Source: an uncultured Bacillaceae bacterium (GTDB lineage Bacteria > Bacillota > Bacilli > Bacillales > Alkalibacillaceae). From it: a stretch of DNA of 36,498 bases. Location: NCBI GenBank assembly GCA_937983065.1, contig CALKAL010000137.1, forward strand, positions 1-36,498. Direction: 5' to 3'. Position 1 is the stretch's first letter. Every line of letters starts with the position of its first letter. The notes under the pieces are model-generated. The model was given only the letters and a program-made list of their open reading frames with translations. It had not been told where the DNA came from and ran no database searches. Of this stretch, positions 15,849 through 23,692 are shown piece by piece. The translations under genes and the position numbers were made by a program.

Positions 15849-15886
15849 AAAAATGGCACCGATTCATTAATGGGTGCCATTTTTAT
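15849..15886. terminator. Bidirectional terminator between yhzD and yheA
   Basis: AAAAATGGCACC (15849-15860) and GGTGCCATTTTT (15873-15884) form a perfect 12-bp stem with A and T runs on opposite sides. It serves yhzD on the plus strand and yheA on the minus strand. Confidence 0.85.
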
Positions 15887-15892
15887 TTAAGC

Positions 15893-16243
15893 TCAGTCCA
15901 AATCAGAGCCGTACAATTCTTCAATTGGTTTCGTAATAATTTTGCTAATATCCGAAATTAACGTATTTAACCGCTGTTCTTCATTCATTAATTCCGCGAT
16001 ATCCTCTTGTTGTTGAACGAGATCAACGACCCTTTTAGCTTGGGCAATCTCCTCTTCTGTAATTTCCATTCCTTGCATTTGCTTTTGCTGCAATTCCAGT
16101 TGAGTTTGGCGAAAATCATCAAACATTCTCTTCGTAGATGGATTATTCATAACATTATCATAGGCCATCTTCAATTTTTGAAATTCGTCACTTTCACGTA
16201 ATCCTTTTTCCAAGTTATAAGCTAAATCATAAATATTAGCCAC
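15893..16243 (-). CDS. yheA: YlbF/YheA family regulator (UPF0342)
   Basis: This 116-residue all-helical cytoplasmic protein matches YheA: ANIYDLAYNLEKGLRESDEF at the N terminus, MFDDFRQTQLELQQKQMQG in the middle and a C terminus ending in KPIEELYGS. It belongs to the YlbF/YmcA superfamily; YlbF and YmcA modulate RNase Y and developmental decisions, but YheA itself is uncharacterised. The start is GTG at 16243, 6 nt after AGGAGG; in-frame codons further upstream read through that SD. It is convergent with yhzD and shares its terminator. Confidence 0.92.
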   Translation of the reverse strand: MANIYDLAYNLEKGLRESDEFQKLKMAYDNVMNNPSTKRMFDDFRQTQLELQQKQMQGMEITEEEIAQAKRVVDLVQQQEDIAELMNEEQRLNTLISDISKIITKPIEELYGSDLD

Positions 16244-16492
16244 AATATACCTCCTAAAAACTGACTTCCTTCTCACTTTAACAGAGATTTAGACGGATGT
16301 ACACATTACACTAAAAAGAAATGAAATAAGTGATACTTTGATAATCCGATTCACACCTTTTGATCTAATCGAGTTTCGCGCTGCAATTTTCCTGCCTTTT
16401 TATCCGATTAATTTATGACTACCTATTATACTTGAGAGAAAGTATGAACCGGATAAATTATCGCAAACTAACAAAGGAAAGGAGGGGAAATT

Positions 16493-16687
16493 GTGGCTAA
16501 GCCGAGTAAAGATGATAAAGATTTAAGAACTAAATATGAATTTGATGTCGATCGCATGATTAATGAAGGATTAGCTGGTGGGCTCGTACGGTTAAGTCAT
16601 CAACGAACATCTTTAGAAGAAGCCCGTGAAATTAGAAAAAATGATGAGCCTTTTAGCTCGCCTGAAGAAACGAGAAAAAATAAATAG
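16493..16687 (+). CDS. 64-aa charged hypothetical protein
   Basis: GTG at 16493 with GGAGGGG 5 nt upstream gives a 64-residue, highly charged soluble protein (AKPSKDDKDLRTKYEFDVD, then MINEGLAGGLVRLSHQRTSL and a basic/acidic tail EARE.RKNDEPFSSPEETRKNK). It lacks a signal peptide or membrane helix. The middle (M.NEGLAGG) faintly recalls small Bacillus proteins of the YozQ/DUF4025 type, but I would not assign it. It is divergent from yheA, monocistronic, with a very strong terminator after it. A dyad TTTATCCG...CGGATAAA flanks its promoter region (about 16400-16457). Confidence 0.65.
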   Translation: MAKPSKDDKDLRTKYEFDVDRMINEGLAGGLVRLSHQRTSLEEAREIRKNDEPFSSPEETRKNK

Positions 16688-16698
16688 TATATACAGTT

Positions 16699-16737
16699 AG
16701 GCTTGGCAATGTTAAACCGATTGCCAAGCCTATTTTT
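16699..16737 (+). terminator. Terminator of the 64-aa gene
   Basis: AGGCTTGGCAAT (16699-16710) and ATTGCCAAGCCT (16720-16731) form a perfect 12-bp stem followed by ATTTTTAATTTTT. Confidence 0.9.
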
Positions 16738-16749
16738 AATTTTTCCATC

Positions 16750-16782
16750 AAAAAAGAGGGCCAAATAAATTGACCCTCTTTA
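16750..16782 (-). terminator. SASP gene terminator
   Basis: AAAGAGGGCCAA and TTGACCCTCTTT form a 12-bp stem (one G.U) around AATAAA. On the minus strand the tail is a T-run, and it lies 34 bp past the SASP stop. Confidence 0.85.
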
Positions 16783-16815
16783 AATCATTAACTAATTTTG
16801 TTATTAATGAATTTG

Positions 16816-17025
16816 TTATTGTTGTGTCCCACCAAGTTGTTGTTCAGCCATTTGTACTAGACGTTTTGTAATTTCACCACCAACTGAACCATTGGCACGT
16901 GAAGTTGTGTCTGGGCCAAGCTGTACACCAAACTCTTGGGCAATCTCAAACTTCATTTGATCTAAAGCTTGGGCAACTCCAGGAACTAACAATTGGTTTG
17001 AATTATTGTTATTGTTAGAAGCCAT
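16816..17025 (-). CDS. Alpha/beta-type small acid-soluble spore protein
   Basis: This 69-residue SASP coats forespore DNA and protects it from UV, heat and chemicals. It shows an Asn-rich head (ASNNNNNSNQLLVPGVAQAL), the GPR-protease site region KFEIAQEFGVQLGP, and the conserved DNA-binding block TTSRANGSVGGEITKRLVQM followed by AEQQLGG. The cleavage motif reads EIAQEF, where EIASEF is usual. ATG at 17025 is preceded by CAGGAGGTGATTAAC, an ideal SD; frames further upstream pass through it. The gene lies 80 bp downstream of fumC on the same strand. I did not find a clean sigma-G promoter in the gap. Confidence 0.97.
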   Translation of the reverse strand: MASNNNNNSNQLLVPGVAQALDQMKFEIAQEFGVQLGPDTTSRANGSVGGEITKRLVQMAEQQLGGTQQ

Positions 17026-17105
17026 GTTAATCACCTCCTGTGTATTTCTATTGTTCGCAGGAGGCAAAAAGATTATAACGAAATTTTTACGGTAATTTCT
17101 GCTAC

Positions 17106-18497
17106 TTATTTAACGTTTGGTTTCGTCATATCCTCTGGTCTTACTAATTCATCAAATTTTTCACCAGTTAAAATACCTTGCTCAATAGCTGATTCACGTA
17201 ATGTTAAATCATTTTCATGAGCGTATTTTGCAATTTTAGCCGCATTTTCGTAACCGATATGTGGGTTTAATGCAGTGACTAACATTAAAGAATCGTTTAA
17301 AAATTGCTTAATTTTACCTTCATTCGGCTCTAATCCGACTAAGCAACGTTCGTTAAATGAATCCATACTATCAGCAAGTAGTTGACATGATTGTAGGAAA
17401 TTATAGGCAATCATCGGTTTAAAAACATTCAGTTCAAAGTTACCTTGACTCGCTGCAAAACCGATAGCTGCATCATTTCCCATCACATGGGCTGCAACCA
17501 TCGTAATCGCTTCACTTTGAGTCGGATTCACTTTTCCAGGCATAATTGAACTTCCTGGTTCGTTTGATGGGATTGTAATTTCACCAATTCCTGAACGTGG
17601 GCCGCTAGCTAGCCAACGGACGTCATTCGCAATTTTCATGACATCTGCTGCTAGTGCTTTTAATGCACCGTGCGTGTACACAAGTTCATCATAGCTCGTT
17701 AAAGAATGGAATTTATTTTTCGCCGTTACAAATGTTCCGTTCGTTTCATCATTAATTTTTTCAGCAACTATTTCGGCAAAATCAGGGTGTGAATTAATGC
17801 CTGTCCCAACCGCCGTTCCACCTAATGCAATTTCTCGAACATGTTCTAAAGATTCGCTAATCATCGATTCTGTTTTTTCTAACATCCGGTGCCAACCACT
17901 AATTTCTTGACCGAGCGTAATCGGTGTCGCATCTTGTAAGTGAGTCCGGCCAATTTTAACGATATCTTGATAGCTATCAGACTTTTCCTTTAACGTTTCC
18001 TTCATTCTTTTTAATGCAGGTAAAACATATTCTTCAACCTTTTTAACAGCAGCAATATGTAATGCTGTCGGATATGTGTCATTTGAGCTTTGCGATTTGT
18101 TCACATCATCATTCGGATGAAGGCGAATTTCTTTTCCTTGCTCTTCTAAATATTGATTCCCGACAAAAGCAATTACTTCATTCACGTTCATATTAGACTG
18201 CGTGCCACTTCCCGTTTGCCATACGACGAGAGGAAAGTGTTCAAAAAGCTCACCCTTTAAAATCTTATCAGCCGCATAACTAATCGCTTCTGCTTTTTCT
18301 TTTTCAAGCAAGCCTAACGATTCATTAGCACGAGCGGCACTTTTTTTCAAAATAGCAAAAGCTTCAATGATTTCTTTCGGCATTTTTTCATTTCCGATTG
18401 GGAAGTTTTGTAAGCTCCTTTGTGTTTGTGCTCCCCAAAATTTATCACGAGGAACTTTCACTTCGCCTAGCGTATCTTTTTCAATACGATAATCCAT
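17106..18497 (-). CDS. fumC: Class II fumarate hydratase
   Basis: The 463-residue iron-independent fumarase interconverts fumarate and L-malate in the TCA cycle in the cytoplasm. It carries the superfamily signature GSSIMPGKVNP near residue 315, TGSGTQSNMNVNEV near 97 (substrate binding), HPNDDVNKSQSSNDTYPTA near 130 and GRTHLQDATP near 185 with the catalytic histidine. Length and motifs are normal. ATG at 18497 is selected: GGGAGGATTTTTTA lies in front, and the TTG six codons earlier overlaps the SD. In B. subtilis the gene is citG. It appears monocistronic, with no clear hairpin after it. Confidence 0.97.
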   Translation of the reverse strand: MDYRIEKDTLGEVKVPRDKFWGAQTQRSLQNFPIGNEKMPKEIIEAFAILKKSAARANESLGLLEKEKAEAISYAADKILKGELFEHFPLVVWQTGSGTQSNMNVNEVIAFVGNQYLEEQGKEIRLHPNDDVNKSQSSNDTYPTALHIAAVKKVEEYVLPALKRMKETLKEKSDSYQDIVKIGRTHLQDATPITLGQEISGWHRMLEKTESMISESLEHVREIALGGTAVGTGINSHPDFAEIVAEKINDETNGTFVTAKNKFHSLTSYDELVYTHGALKALAADVMKIANDVRWLASGPRSGIGEITIPSNEPGSSIMPGKVNPTQSEAITMVAAHVMGNDAAIGFAASQGNFELNVFKPMIAYNFLQSCQLLADSMDSFNERCLVGLEPNEGKIKQFLNDSLMLVTALNPHIGYENAAKIAKYAHENDLTLRESAIEQGILTGEKFDELVRPEDMTKPNVK

Positions 18498-18886
18498 TAA
18501 AAAATCCTCCCTCAACTATTTAAATATATGATTTATATTTTCACTACCATCATTCATTATAATACTTTTTTAAATGAATTCATAATATGAAAGGGTTTTA
18601 AGACATTAAATAAAGGTGAGGCGAAAAATTCGCTATATGGAATAAAAAAATAAGGGACGAGTTTCGGTGAGTAAACGTGGATCTACCTAAGAAGAAGTTG
18701 AATAATGACCAAATCCTTTTGAATCAAACAATGATTTGTCCTTTATAACCAGATAATACCCAAATCTTCATGCATGGATCAAAGATTTGGTCAATAAACG
18801 CTAGAGCCCTCTTATTCCATCAATAGCTAGTGCTTGATCTCAATGCCTCTAACGTAACTAGCCCACGAATTTTTTTACTAAATAAC
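18498..18886. other. Intergenic region with partly palindromic, possibly mobile-derived sequence
   Basis: Nearly 390 bp without a gene. The part from 18640 to 18870 has higher GC and a different texture from its surroundings. TGACCAAATCCTTTTGA (18706-18722) is a near-exact inverted copy of TCAAAGATTTGGTCA (18779-18793). A third element CCAAATCTT (18760-18768) can pair with the same right arm AAGATTTGG, so alternative hairpins exist. The minus strand holds broken protein-like frames (for example ALAFIDQIFDPCMKIWVLSG). It may be a decayed mobile element or a dispersed intergenic repeat. Confidence 0.4.
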
Positions 18887-18916
18887 AGAAAAAAGCTACC
18901 CTATAGCAGGTAGCTT
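18887..18916 (-). terminator. Terminator of the IDEAL-type gene
   Basis: AAGCTACC (18893-18900) pairs with GGTAGCTT (18909-18916); on the minus strand a TTTTTT run follows. It begins 6 bp after the stop codon. Confidence 0.85.
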
Positions 18917-18921
18917 GAAAT

Positions 18922-19158
18922 TTATAAATATTTCGCATAAAGTTTGCTTAGCTTAGCAAACGCTTCAGTATCGTTATGATCAATTGCTTCATTGATTTGG
19001 TCTTCTAAAACTTGTTTGTTTTGTGTATACATTAGTTCATCTAATACTAAACGGGCAGCTAATCGAAACTCATAAGGAACTTCTCTTCTCGCTCTAATCA
19101 CAACACGATTTGGAAATTGATACTTAATGAGCACATAAGAGGTACCTTGTTTTTTCAT
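18922..19158 (-). CDS. Small IDEAL-domain-like protein
   Basis: The 78-residue soluble protein has an N-terminal beta region (SYVLIKYQFPNRVVIRARRE) and a C-terminal helical part (LVLDELMYTQNKQVLEDQIN, then EAIDHNDTEAFAKLSKLYAK) that fits the IDEAL domain pattern: I..AID..D...F..LS..Y. IDEAL domains occur at the C terminus of many small Bacillaceae proteins, in some of which they bind client proteins such as ComK (adaptor MecA context) or act in competence and stress; the role here is unknown. ATG at 19158 has AAAGGGGAG 6 nt upstream. The gene is monocistronic with its own terminator. Confidence 0.65.
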   Translation of the reverse strand: MKKQGTSYVLIKYQFPNRVVIRARREVPYEFRLAARLVLDELMYTQNKQVLEDQINEAIDHNDTEAFAKLSKLYAKYL

Positions 19159-19332
19159 GGTTTCTCCCCTTTACTCCCTTTTTTATATTATCCTTGATTT
19201 TCGAACTTTTTTCAATAATATTCTGAAAAAAGATGCTAAAAAAGGACTAGTAATTTATGCCAATCCTCGTTTAGTTAGAAAAACCGTTAAGAACTAGCCT
19301 TTTTACATTGAATGATTTTTATCAATAAAACG

Positions 19333-19623
19333 TTACATCGTCAGCAAAAAGACTGTAAAAATTGCGCCTATTACAGAGAAGATAACATTTACATTGAAAA
19401 AAGCGATGGCTAAAGCAACAGCACCACCTATTAATCCAACAATCGGTCTCTCAGGAATGACCGACAATATACCTGGGAAAATTAACGCCCCTAATGCCGC
19501 ATAAGGAATTGCGTTTAACCAACGATTTAACCACGGTTTAAACATTATTTTATCCATGATGAAAGCTGGGATTAGGCGAGGTACCGCTGTTACGAGAGCC
19601 ATTCCGATAATGATTGCTAACAT
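19333..19623 (-). CDS. azlD: AzlD-family branched-chain amino acid export subunit
   Basis: This 96-residue membrane protein of the AzlD family has three to four hydrophobic segments and the typical opening (LAIIIGMALVTAVPRLIPAF) and middle NAIPYAALGALIFPGIL. It is the small partner of AzlC; the pair exports branched-chain amino acids and analogues such as azaleucine. The ATG shares its first base with the last base of the azlC stop (TAATG), giving coupled translation. Confidence 0.9.
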   Translation of the reverse strand: MLAIIIGMALVTAVPRLIPAFIMDKIMFKPWLNRWLNAIPYAALGALIFPGILSVIPERPIVGLIGGAVALAIAFFNVNVIFSVIGAIFTVFLLTM

Positions 19624-20363
19624 TACCCCTCATCTCCTTTCAAGAGGACGATTCCTAAAGAACTTGCAGCTAGTGTAGCAATAACGATCGCCCAGCCTTC
19701 TAATTCATCCGAAAACCCTAAATAATTAATTAAAATAAAGTTTAAAAGCATACTTATGACAGCAATCAATCCGAATTTCCACTCTTTTTTAACCGATGGA
19801 ATAAGTAATCCGATGAACATCGCATAAAGTGCAATCCCCATACTATCACTTAATGCACTCGGTAAAACATCTCCAATTACCGCACCGAATAAGCTTCCAA
19901 CGACCCATGAAAAATAGGCGACTAAAAACATTGTTAAATAAAAATAAATGCTATTATCCTTTTTCTCCTCATCTTCTTGAGCCATCGACACGGCAAAGGA
20001 TTCATCAGTTAACGTCACACTTAAAAGCGCTTTTACTCTCAAAGGAAAATGCTTTAATCGATTCATCAATGAAAGACTTAAAATAAAATGTCTAAAGTTT
20101 AAAACGAAAGTGGCGATAACAATTTGCATGAATAACGCTCCATGTGCCACCATGTTCACGCCCATAAATTGGGAAGCCCCAGCATAGACAAAGGCACTCA
20201 TCAATGTCGTTTCACCAATCGTTAAGCCAGATTGGGTCGCTAAAACACCGTAAGCTATAGCAATCGGTATGTAACCTAAATAGATCGGTAAACCTTGAGC
20301 GAACCCTCTTCTTATCGCTTCTTTTTTCGTTTGATTTAATTTTTCCCCAGATGTTAGCTCCAT
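19623..20363 (-). CDS. azlC: AzlC-family branched-chain amino acid exporter
   Basis: The 246-residue protein carries the AzlC hallmarks: GFAQGLPIYLGYIPIAIAYG near residue 20, SAFVYAGASQFM near 55 and LNFRHFILSLSL near 88, then TDESFAVSM and further membrane helices. With AzlD it forms an exporter of branched-chain amino acids and related compounds. No Lrp/AsnC-type regulator gene (azlB in B. subtilis) accompanies it here. The promoter region (20364-20440) contains AT-rich sequence without a clear consensus. Confidence 0.92.
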   Translation of the reverse strand: MELTSGEKLNQTKKEAIRRGFAQGLPIYLGYIPIAIAYGVLATQSGLTIGETTLMSAFVYAGASQFMGVNMVAHGALFMQIVIATFVLNFRHFILSLSLMNRLKHFPLRVKALLSVTLTDESFAVSMAQEDEEKKDNSIYFYLTMFLVAYFSWVVGSLFGAVIGDVLPSALSDSMGIALYAMFIGLLIPSVKKEWKFGLIAVISMLLNFILINYLGFSDELEGWAIVIATLAASSLGIVLLKGDEG

Positions 20364-20444
20364 TTAAGCAATACCTTCTCTCACCTTATATTCTCAACTA
20401 ATTTTTAATTCATTTTATATGAATGAGTGTAAAATGAAAAGAAA

Positions 20445-20549
20445 GAAGCTAGGACAAAAAGAGCGATTGAACAAACACGAACGTAAATTGTGAATAAATT
20501 GCTCTTCGTTCGGTTTTCAGTTCATCCTTTTTAGTAATATCCTAGCTTC
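20445..20549. repeat. Structured intergenic element bounded by a 10-bp inverted repeat
   Basis: GAAGCTAGGA (20445-20454) and TCCTAGCTTC (20540-20549) are exact complements flanking about 85 bp. Inside, AAGAGC and GCTCTT, ACGAACG and CGTTCGG, and CAAAAAG and CTTTTTAG can also pair, giving one long imperfect stem. It ends 5 bp from the chemotaxis-protein stop and probably also serves as its terminator. This layout resembles a family of about 100-nt dispersed, foldable intergenic repeats with AGCTAGGAC or AGCTGGGAC ends that I associate with Bacillaceae; that association is from memory. Confidence 0.55.
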
Positions 20550-20554
20550 ATTAA

Positions 20555-22255
20555 TTAAATGTTAAATTTATTAACTTGTTCATTTAGTTCATCGGCTAAA
20601 CTTTCTAATTCAGAAATGGCATTTGAAATGTCCTCAAGGGAACTGTGTGCCTGTTGTACCGTCGCAGCTGTTTCTTCAACCCCTGCTGCTGATTCCTCAG
20701 AAATCGAAGCAATATCCTCAATCGAATGATTAATATTAACACTTTCATTTAGAACATCTTTTAAGTTTGTTGAGATTCGATTAATTTGGTCATTGACCTC
20801 ATGAATTTTCTCATTAATATTTTCAAAAGTATCTTGTGTACTTTCTATTTGTCTTGAGCCTTCCGTTACTTCTTCAAAACCGGATTGTAAAGATGTCGCC
20901 ACCACTCTTGATTCTTCTTGAATATTGACGACGATTGACGTAATACTTTCAACCGAATCAGCCACTTCCTCAGCAAGCATGCGAACTTCATCTGCGACAA
21001 CGGCAAATCCTTTCCCATTTTCCCCTGCTCGGGCAGCTTCGATAGCAGCATTTAATGCTAATAAGTTCGTCTGATCCGCAATACTTTTAATCATTTCTAT
21101 AAGGGTTGAAATTTCACTTGATTGCTCTTCTAACCCTTTCACTTTATGAACGGCATCATTGACGATGTCGTGAATTACGTTCATCTGTTCAACAGAATGA
21201 GACATCTTTGCCTTTCCATCTTCTGAAAGCTGTAAAACTGTTTTTGATGCGACCGTTACATCATCCCCGTTTTCGTACGATTCAGTTACTTTTTTAACGA
21301 GATTCTCCATCTTTTCCGAAATGTTATTTATTGACTGAGTTTGGCTGTCTGCTCCGGAAGATAGCTCGGTCATCGTTGAAATGATTTGAGAACTACCTTC
21401 TTTGACTTCCGTTGCCGACCGAGAAAGCTGACTACTTTGATTGTAGACGGATGATGTCGCATCGTTTAATTGGCTAATTACTCGGTGCAGTCCTTTTTTC
21501 AATGCGTTAACTTGTTCAGCTAAATCCCCAATTTCATCTTTCGTATTAATTTCAATCATATCGACGAGAAGATTACCTTTCGTTATTTCATCGGCAGTCT
21601 TCGTAACTACATTAATATTTGCTCGAACTCTTTTACTTAAAAAGTATAATAAAATAACCGAAATGATAATAGCAAGTCCAATCCCAGTAATAAGAGCGAG
21701 CTTCACTTCATTAAATACGATTTTCGTCTCTTCTTCAGATTGAATATAATCATTAATAACTGATTGACGCAATTGATTTAAAGATTCCATCGTCGTTTCC
21801 CGAGCAATGCTTATTCTTGAATGAACTTGATTAATATTTTCTGAATTTTTAACGGCTGGAATAATCGAGTTTGCAAACATATCATTGACTGCCGTGTTAT
21901 TTTCGACAATCTCATCTAAATAAACTAACTGCTCTCCATTTAAATGTGGACGGATTTTTTGCTCCAATGTTAAAAATTGTTCATCAAGTTGATTGTAAAT
22001 TGTAATAAAGCTATCCGTTTGAAACGTCATATAATCTGCTATGTAAATATTTTTTTCTCTAAACAATGATCCCATCTGTTCGATATCTGTCGCTTGTTCT
22101 GTCCGGTCGGTCTGCATTTGTAAAGTTGTTTCCGTCTCAAGCAAACGAATGTAAACAAATAAAGATGCAATTACGAAAAGCGCTATAGCTACTGTAAAGA
22201 CTAATCCAAATTTTTTCCCAATTGTCGTTTGAAATCCTCTCTTAATTTTATTCAT
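20555..22255 (-). CDS. Methyl-accepting chemotaxis protein
   Basis: This 566-residue transmembrane chemoreceptor has TM1 near residues 15-37, an extracellular helical sensor region of about 150 residues (four-helix-bundle type, with MGSLFREKNIYIADYM), TM2 near 190-210 (ALITGIGLAIIISVILLYFL), a HAMP domain to about 265 and a long signalling coiled coil. The kinase-contact tip is fully conserved (DQTNLLALNAAIEAARAGE, then GKGFAVVADEVRMLAEE). It signals to CheA through CheW; the ligand is unknown. Of two adjacent ATGs, the one at 22255 has the better spacing (6 nt) from AGGGGG. It is monocistronic. Confidence 0.95.
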   Translation of the reverse strand: MNKIKRGFQTTIGKKFGLVFTVAIALFVIASLFVYIRLLETETTLQMQTDRTEQATDIEQMGSLFREKNIYIADYMTFQTDSFITIYNQLDEQFLTLEQKIRPHLNGEQLVYLDEIVENNTAVNDMFANSIIPAVKNSENINQVHSRISIARETTMESLNQLRQSVINDYIQSEEETKIVFNEVKLALITGIGLAIIISVILLYFLSKRVRANINVVTKTADEITKGNLLVDMIEINTKDEIGDLAEQVNALKKGLHRVISQLNDATSSVYNQSSQLSRSATEVKEGSSQIISTMTELSSGADSQTQSINNISEKMENLVKKVTESYENGDDVTVASKTVLQLSEDGKAKMSHSVEQMNVIHDIVNDAVHKVKGLEEQSSEISTLIEMIKSIADQTNLLALNAAIEAARAGENGKGFAVVADEVRMLAEEVADSVESITSIVVNIQEESRVVATSLQSGFEEVTEGSRQIESTQDTFENINEKIHEVNDQINRISTNLKDVLNESVNINHSIEDIASISEESAAGVEETAATVQQAHSSLEDISNAISELESLADELNEQVNKFNI

Positions 22256-22331
22256 CATATTCCCCCTGTTATAGACAGAATTCGACCGTTTCAAATTATA
22301 AAGTTATCACTATCCCTACTAATTATCAACT

Positions 22332-23528
22332 TTAAAGAATAGCTCCCATCGGTTTGATATAAATCTTTTCATTTAACAAATCGCTGATCCTCTGTTTAAA
22401 AGACATTAAATCGTCTGGACGTATTTGATACGGCTCGTTGACATATTGGATTGTTAAATAACCGCTCCTTTTCGTTAGCCCATCATTTAGAGACAACAAA
22501 GGTTTATCAAATAAATAAAATTGGAGCAGCTCGTCTTTTACGGATTCATATTCAGTCGCTATTATTTTTTCACTCGTAATTGTCTGTCTGATTGATGAAA
22601 TTTGTTCCTCATGATGGACCGATTCATTGTAAAAGTGATGTAAAAAAGTAACGTCACAATTTTCTTCACTCACTTCAAATAATCGCTGTTTTGGCACTTG
22701 CTCCCATAACCGCTTACCTAAAGAATACATATTCATTCCTTGTTCGGCTTTTCGATGCATGTTCGCCTCGAGTAATGCTAGCTTAAATTTTTCCTCTCGT
22801 TTTAGTTGGAGTTGTTTTAGCAATTCCATTTGCCAATACGACGCCCACCCTTCATTCATTAATTTTGTTTTTTTAATGCCGTAAAAATAAACCGCTTCTA
22901 CGCTTAAAAAAAGGGCGAAATCCTTTTCCCATCCAGTTAGCTTTTTCGACCGATCAATAATCGTCTCATAAAGAGCAACATTCGTGAATTCTCTGCGATT
23001 TAATTCTTTGACAACCGCTTTCGTTAAAAAATGTTCATACCACCGACTTTCCACTTGAAAAATCGACTGATGAATAGGGGAACTCGTATAAAGGGAAATT
23101 GGACTCAATTGTTGGAATAGCTGATTAACCCGCTCTTTCCCTTCTATTTGTAGAACGTCATTCAAAAATGGGATGAATTCTGTATCAATCTGGTGTTTAT
23201 ATGTATGTAATTCCTTTAAAAAAACATTTCGATTAACAATATCAGCGTGAGCAAGCCCGTGGGCAACCGATAGTAAATTTAATTCCAAGTCATTTTGCTC
23301 ATTTAAATAAATAATATGGGGGATTCCGATGATAAAAATTTCAGGATGATAATTGGAAGTCTCAATCTTTTCATCTTTAGATACAAAGGGTCTTTTTTCG
23401 TACCCTTTCACTAATAAATCGTTCATTTCAGAGTCCGTTACCGATTTAACTTCAACGGAATCGACTTGAAGAGAGTAATCTATTGCAATTTCAAAAAGCG
23501 TATTTACATAATTATTTAGCTTCCCCAT
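22332..23528 (-). CDS. SpoVR-family protein
   Basis: The 398-residue protein shows SpoVR family landmarks: VAHGLAHADIVNRNVF near residue 88, ALFLSVEAVYFYGIKKTKLM plus NEGWASYWQMELLKQL near 210, and NMYSLGKRLWEQVP near 265. It is shorter than the 450-500 residues usual for SpoVR and quite divergent. SpoVR is needed for normal spore cortex and resistance in B. subtilis; its biochemical activity is undefined. ATG at 23528 is chosen, with AAGGGGG about 10 nt upstream; earlier in-frame codons lie in the upstream repeat. The gene stands alone between the chemoreceptor and the YhcN-type gene. No terminator of its own was found in the 75-bp gap after it. Confidence 0.8.
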   Translation of the reverse strand: MGKLNNYVNTLFEIAIDYSLQVDSVEVKSVTDSEMNDLLVKGYEKRPFVSKDEKIETSNYHPEIFIIGIPHIIYLNEQNDLELNLLSVAHGLAHADIVNRNVFLKELHTYKHQIDTEFIPFLNDVLQIEGKERVNQLFQQLSPISLYTSSPIHQSIFQVESRWYEHFLTKAVVKELNRREFTNVALYETIIDRSKKLTGWEKDFALFLSVEAVYFYGIKKTKLMNEGWASYWQMELLKQLQLKREEKFKLALLEANMHRKAEQGMNMYSLGKRLWEQVPKQRLFEVSEENCDVTFLHHFYNESVHHEEQISSIRQTITSEKIIATEYESVKDELLQFYLFDKPLLSLNDGLTKRSGYLTIQYVNEPYQIRPDDLMSFKQRISDLLNEKIYIKPMGAIL

Positions 23529-23554
23529 GTATGATTTTCCCCCTTTCCATAAAA

Positions 23555-23594
23555 TTGCGCGGAACTTTTCCGATTTGCGCGGAACTCCCAATTT
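23555..23594. repeat. Two tandem 20-bp units upstream of the SpoVR gene
   Basis: TTGCGCGGAACT occurs at 23555 and again exactly 20 bp later at 23575, followed in each by 8 diverged bases (TTTCCGAT, CCCAATTT). The period and the conserved-core/variable-spacer pattern recall the 21-bp array at 56-214, although the core sequence differs. Confidence 0.6.
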
Positions 23595-23646
23595 AGAACT
23601 GCAAACTAAACATAATCCCGAGCACGAGTTGTTTCTAATTTAAAAA

Positions 23647-23681
23647 ACTCAGATGAAGCATTATATGAGCTTCATCTGAGT
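23647..23681 (-). terminator. Terminator of the YhcN-type gene
   Basis: ACTCAGATGAAGC (23647-23659) and GCTTCATCTGAGT (23669-23681) form a perfect 13-bp stem with a 9-nt loop; on the minus strand the tail is TTTTTTA. It begins 12 bp past the stop. Confidence 0.9.
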
Positions 23682-23692
23682 GTTATTTCCGT

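Noticed and set aside
16400..16457. TTTATCCG/CGGATAAA dyad as a regulator operator upstream of the 64-aa gene
   Set aside because: The arms are short and about 45 bp apart in AT-rich DNA; no known operator matches, so it is only mentioned in the gene entry.
19333..20363. azlCD as evidence of a horizontally acquired island
   Set aside because: The genes have normal composition and coupling and are common core genes in Bacillaceae.
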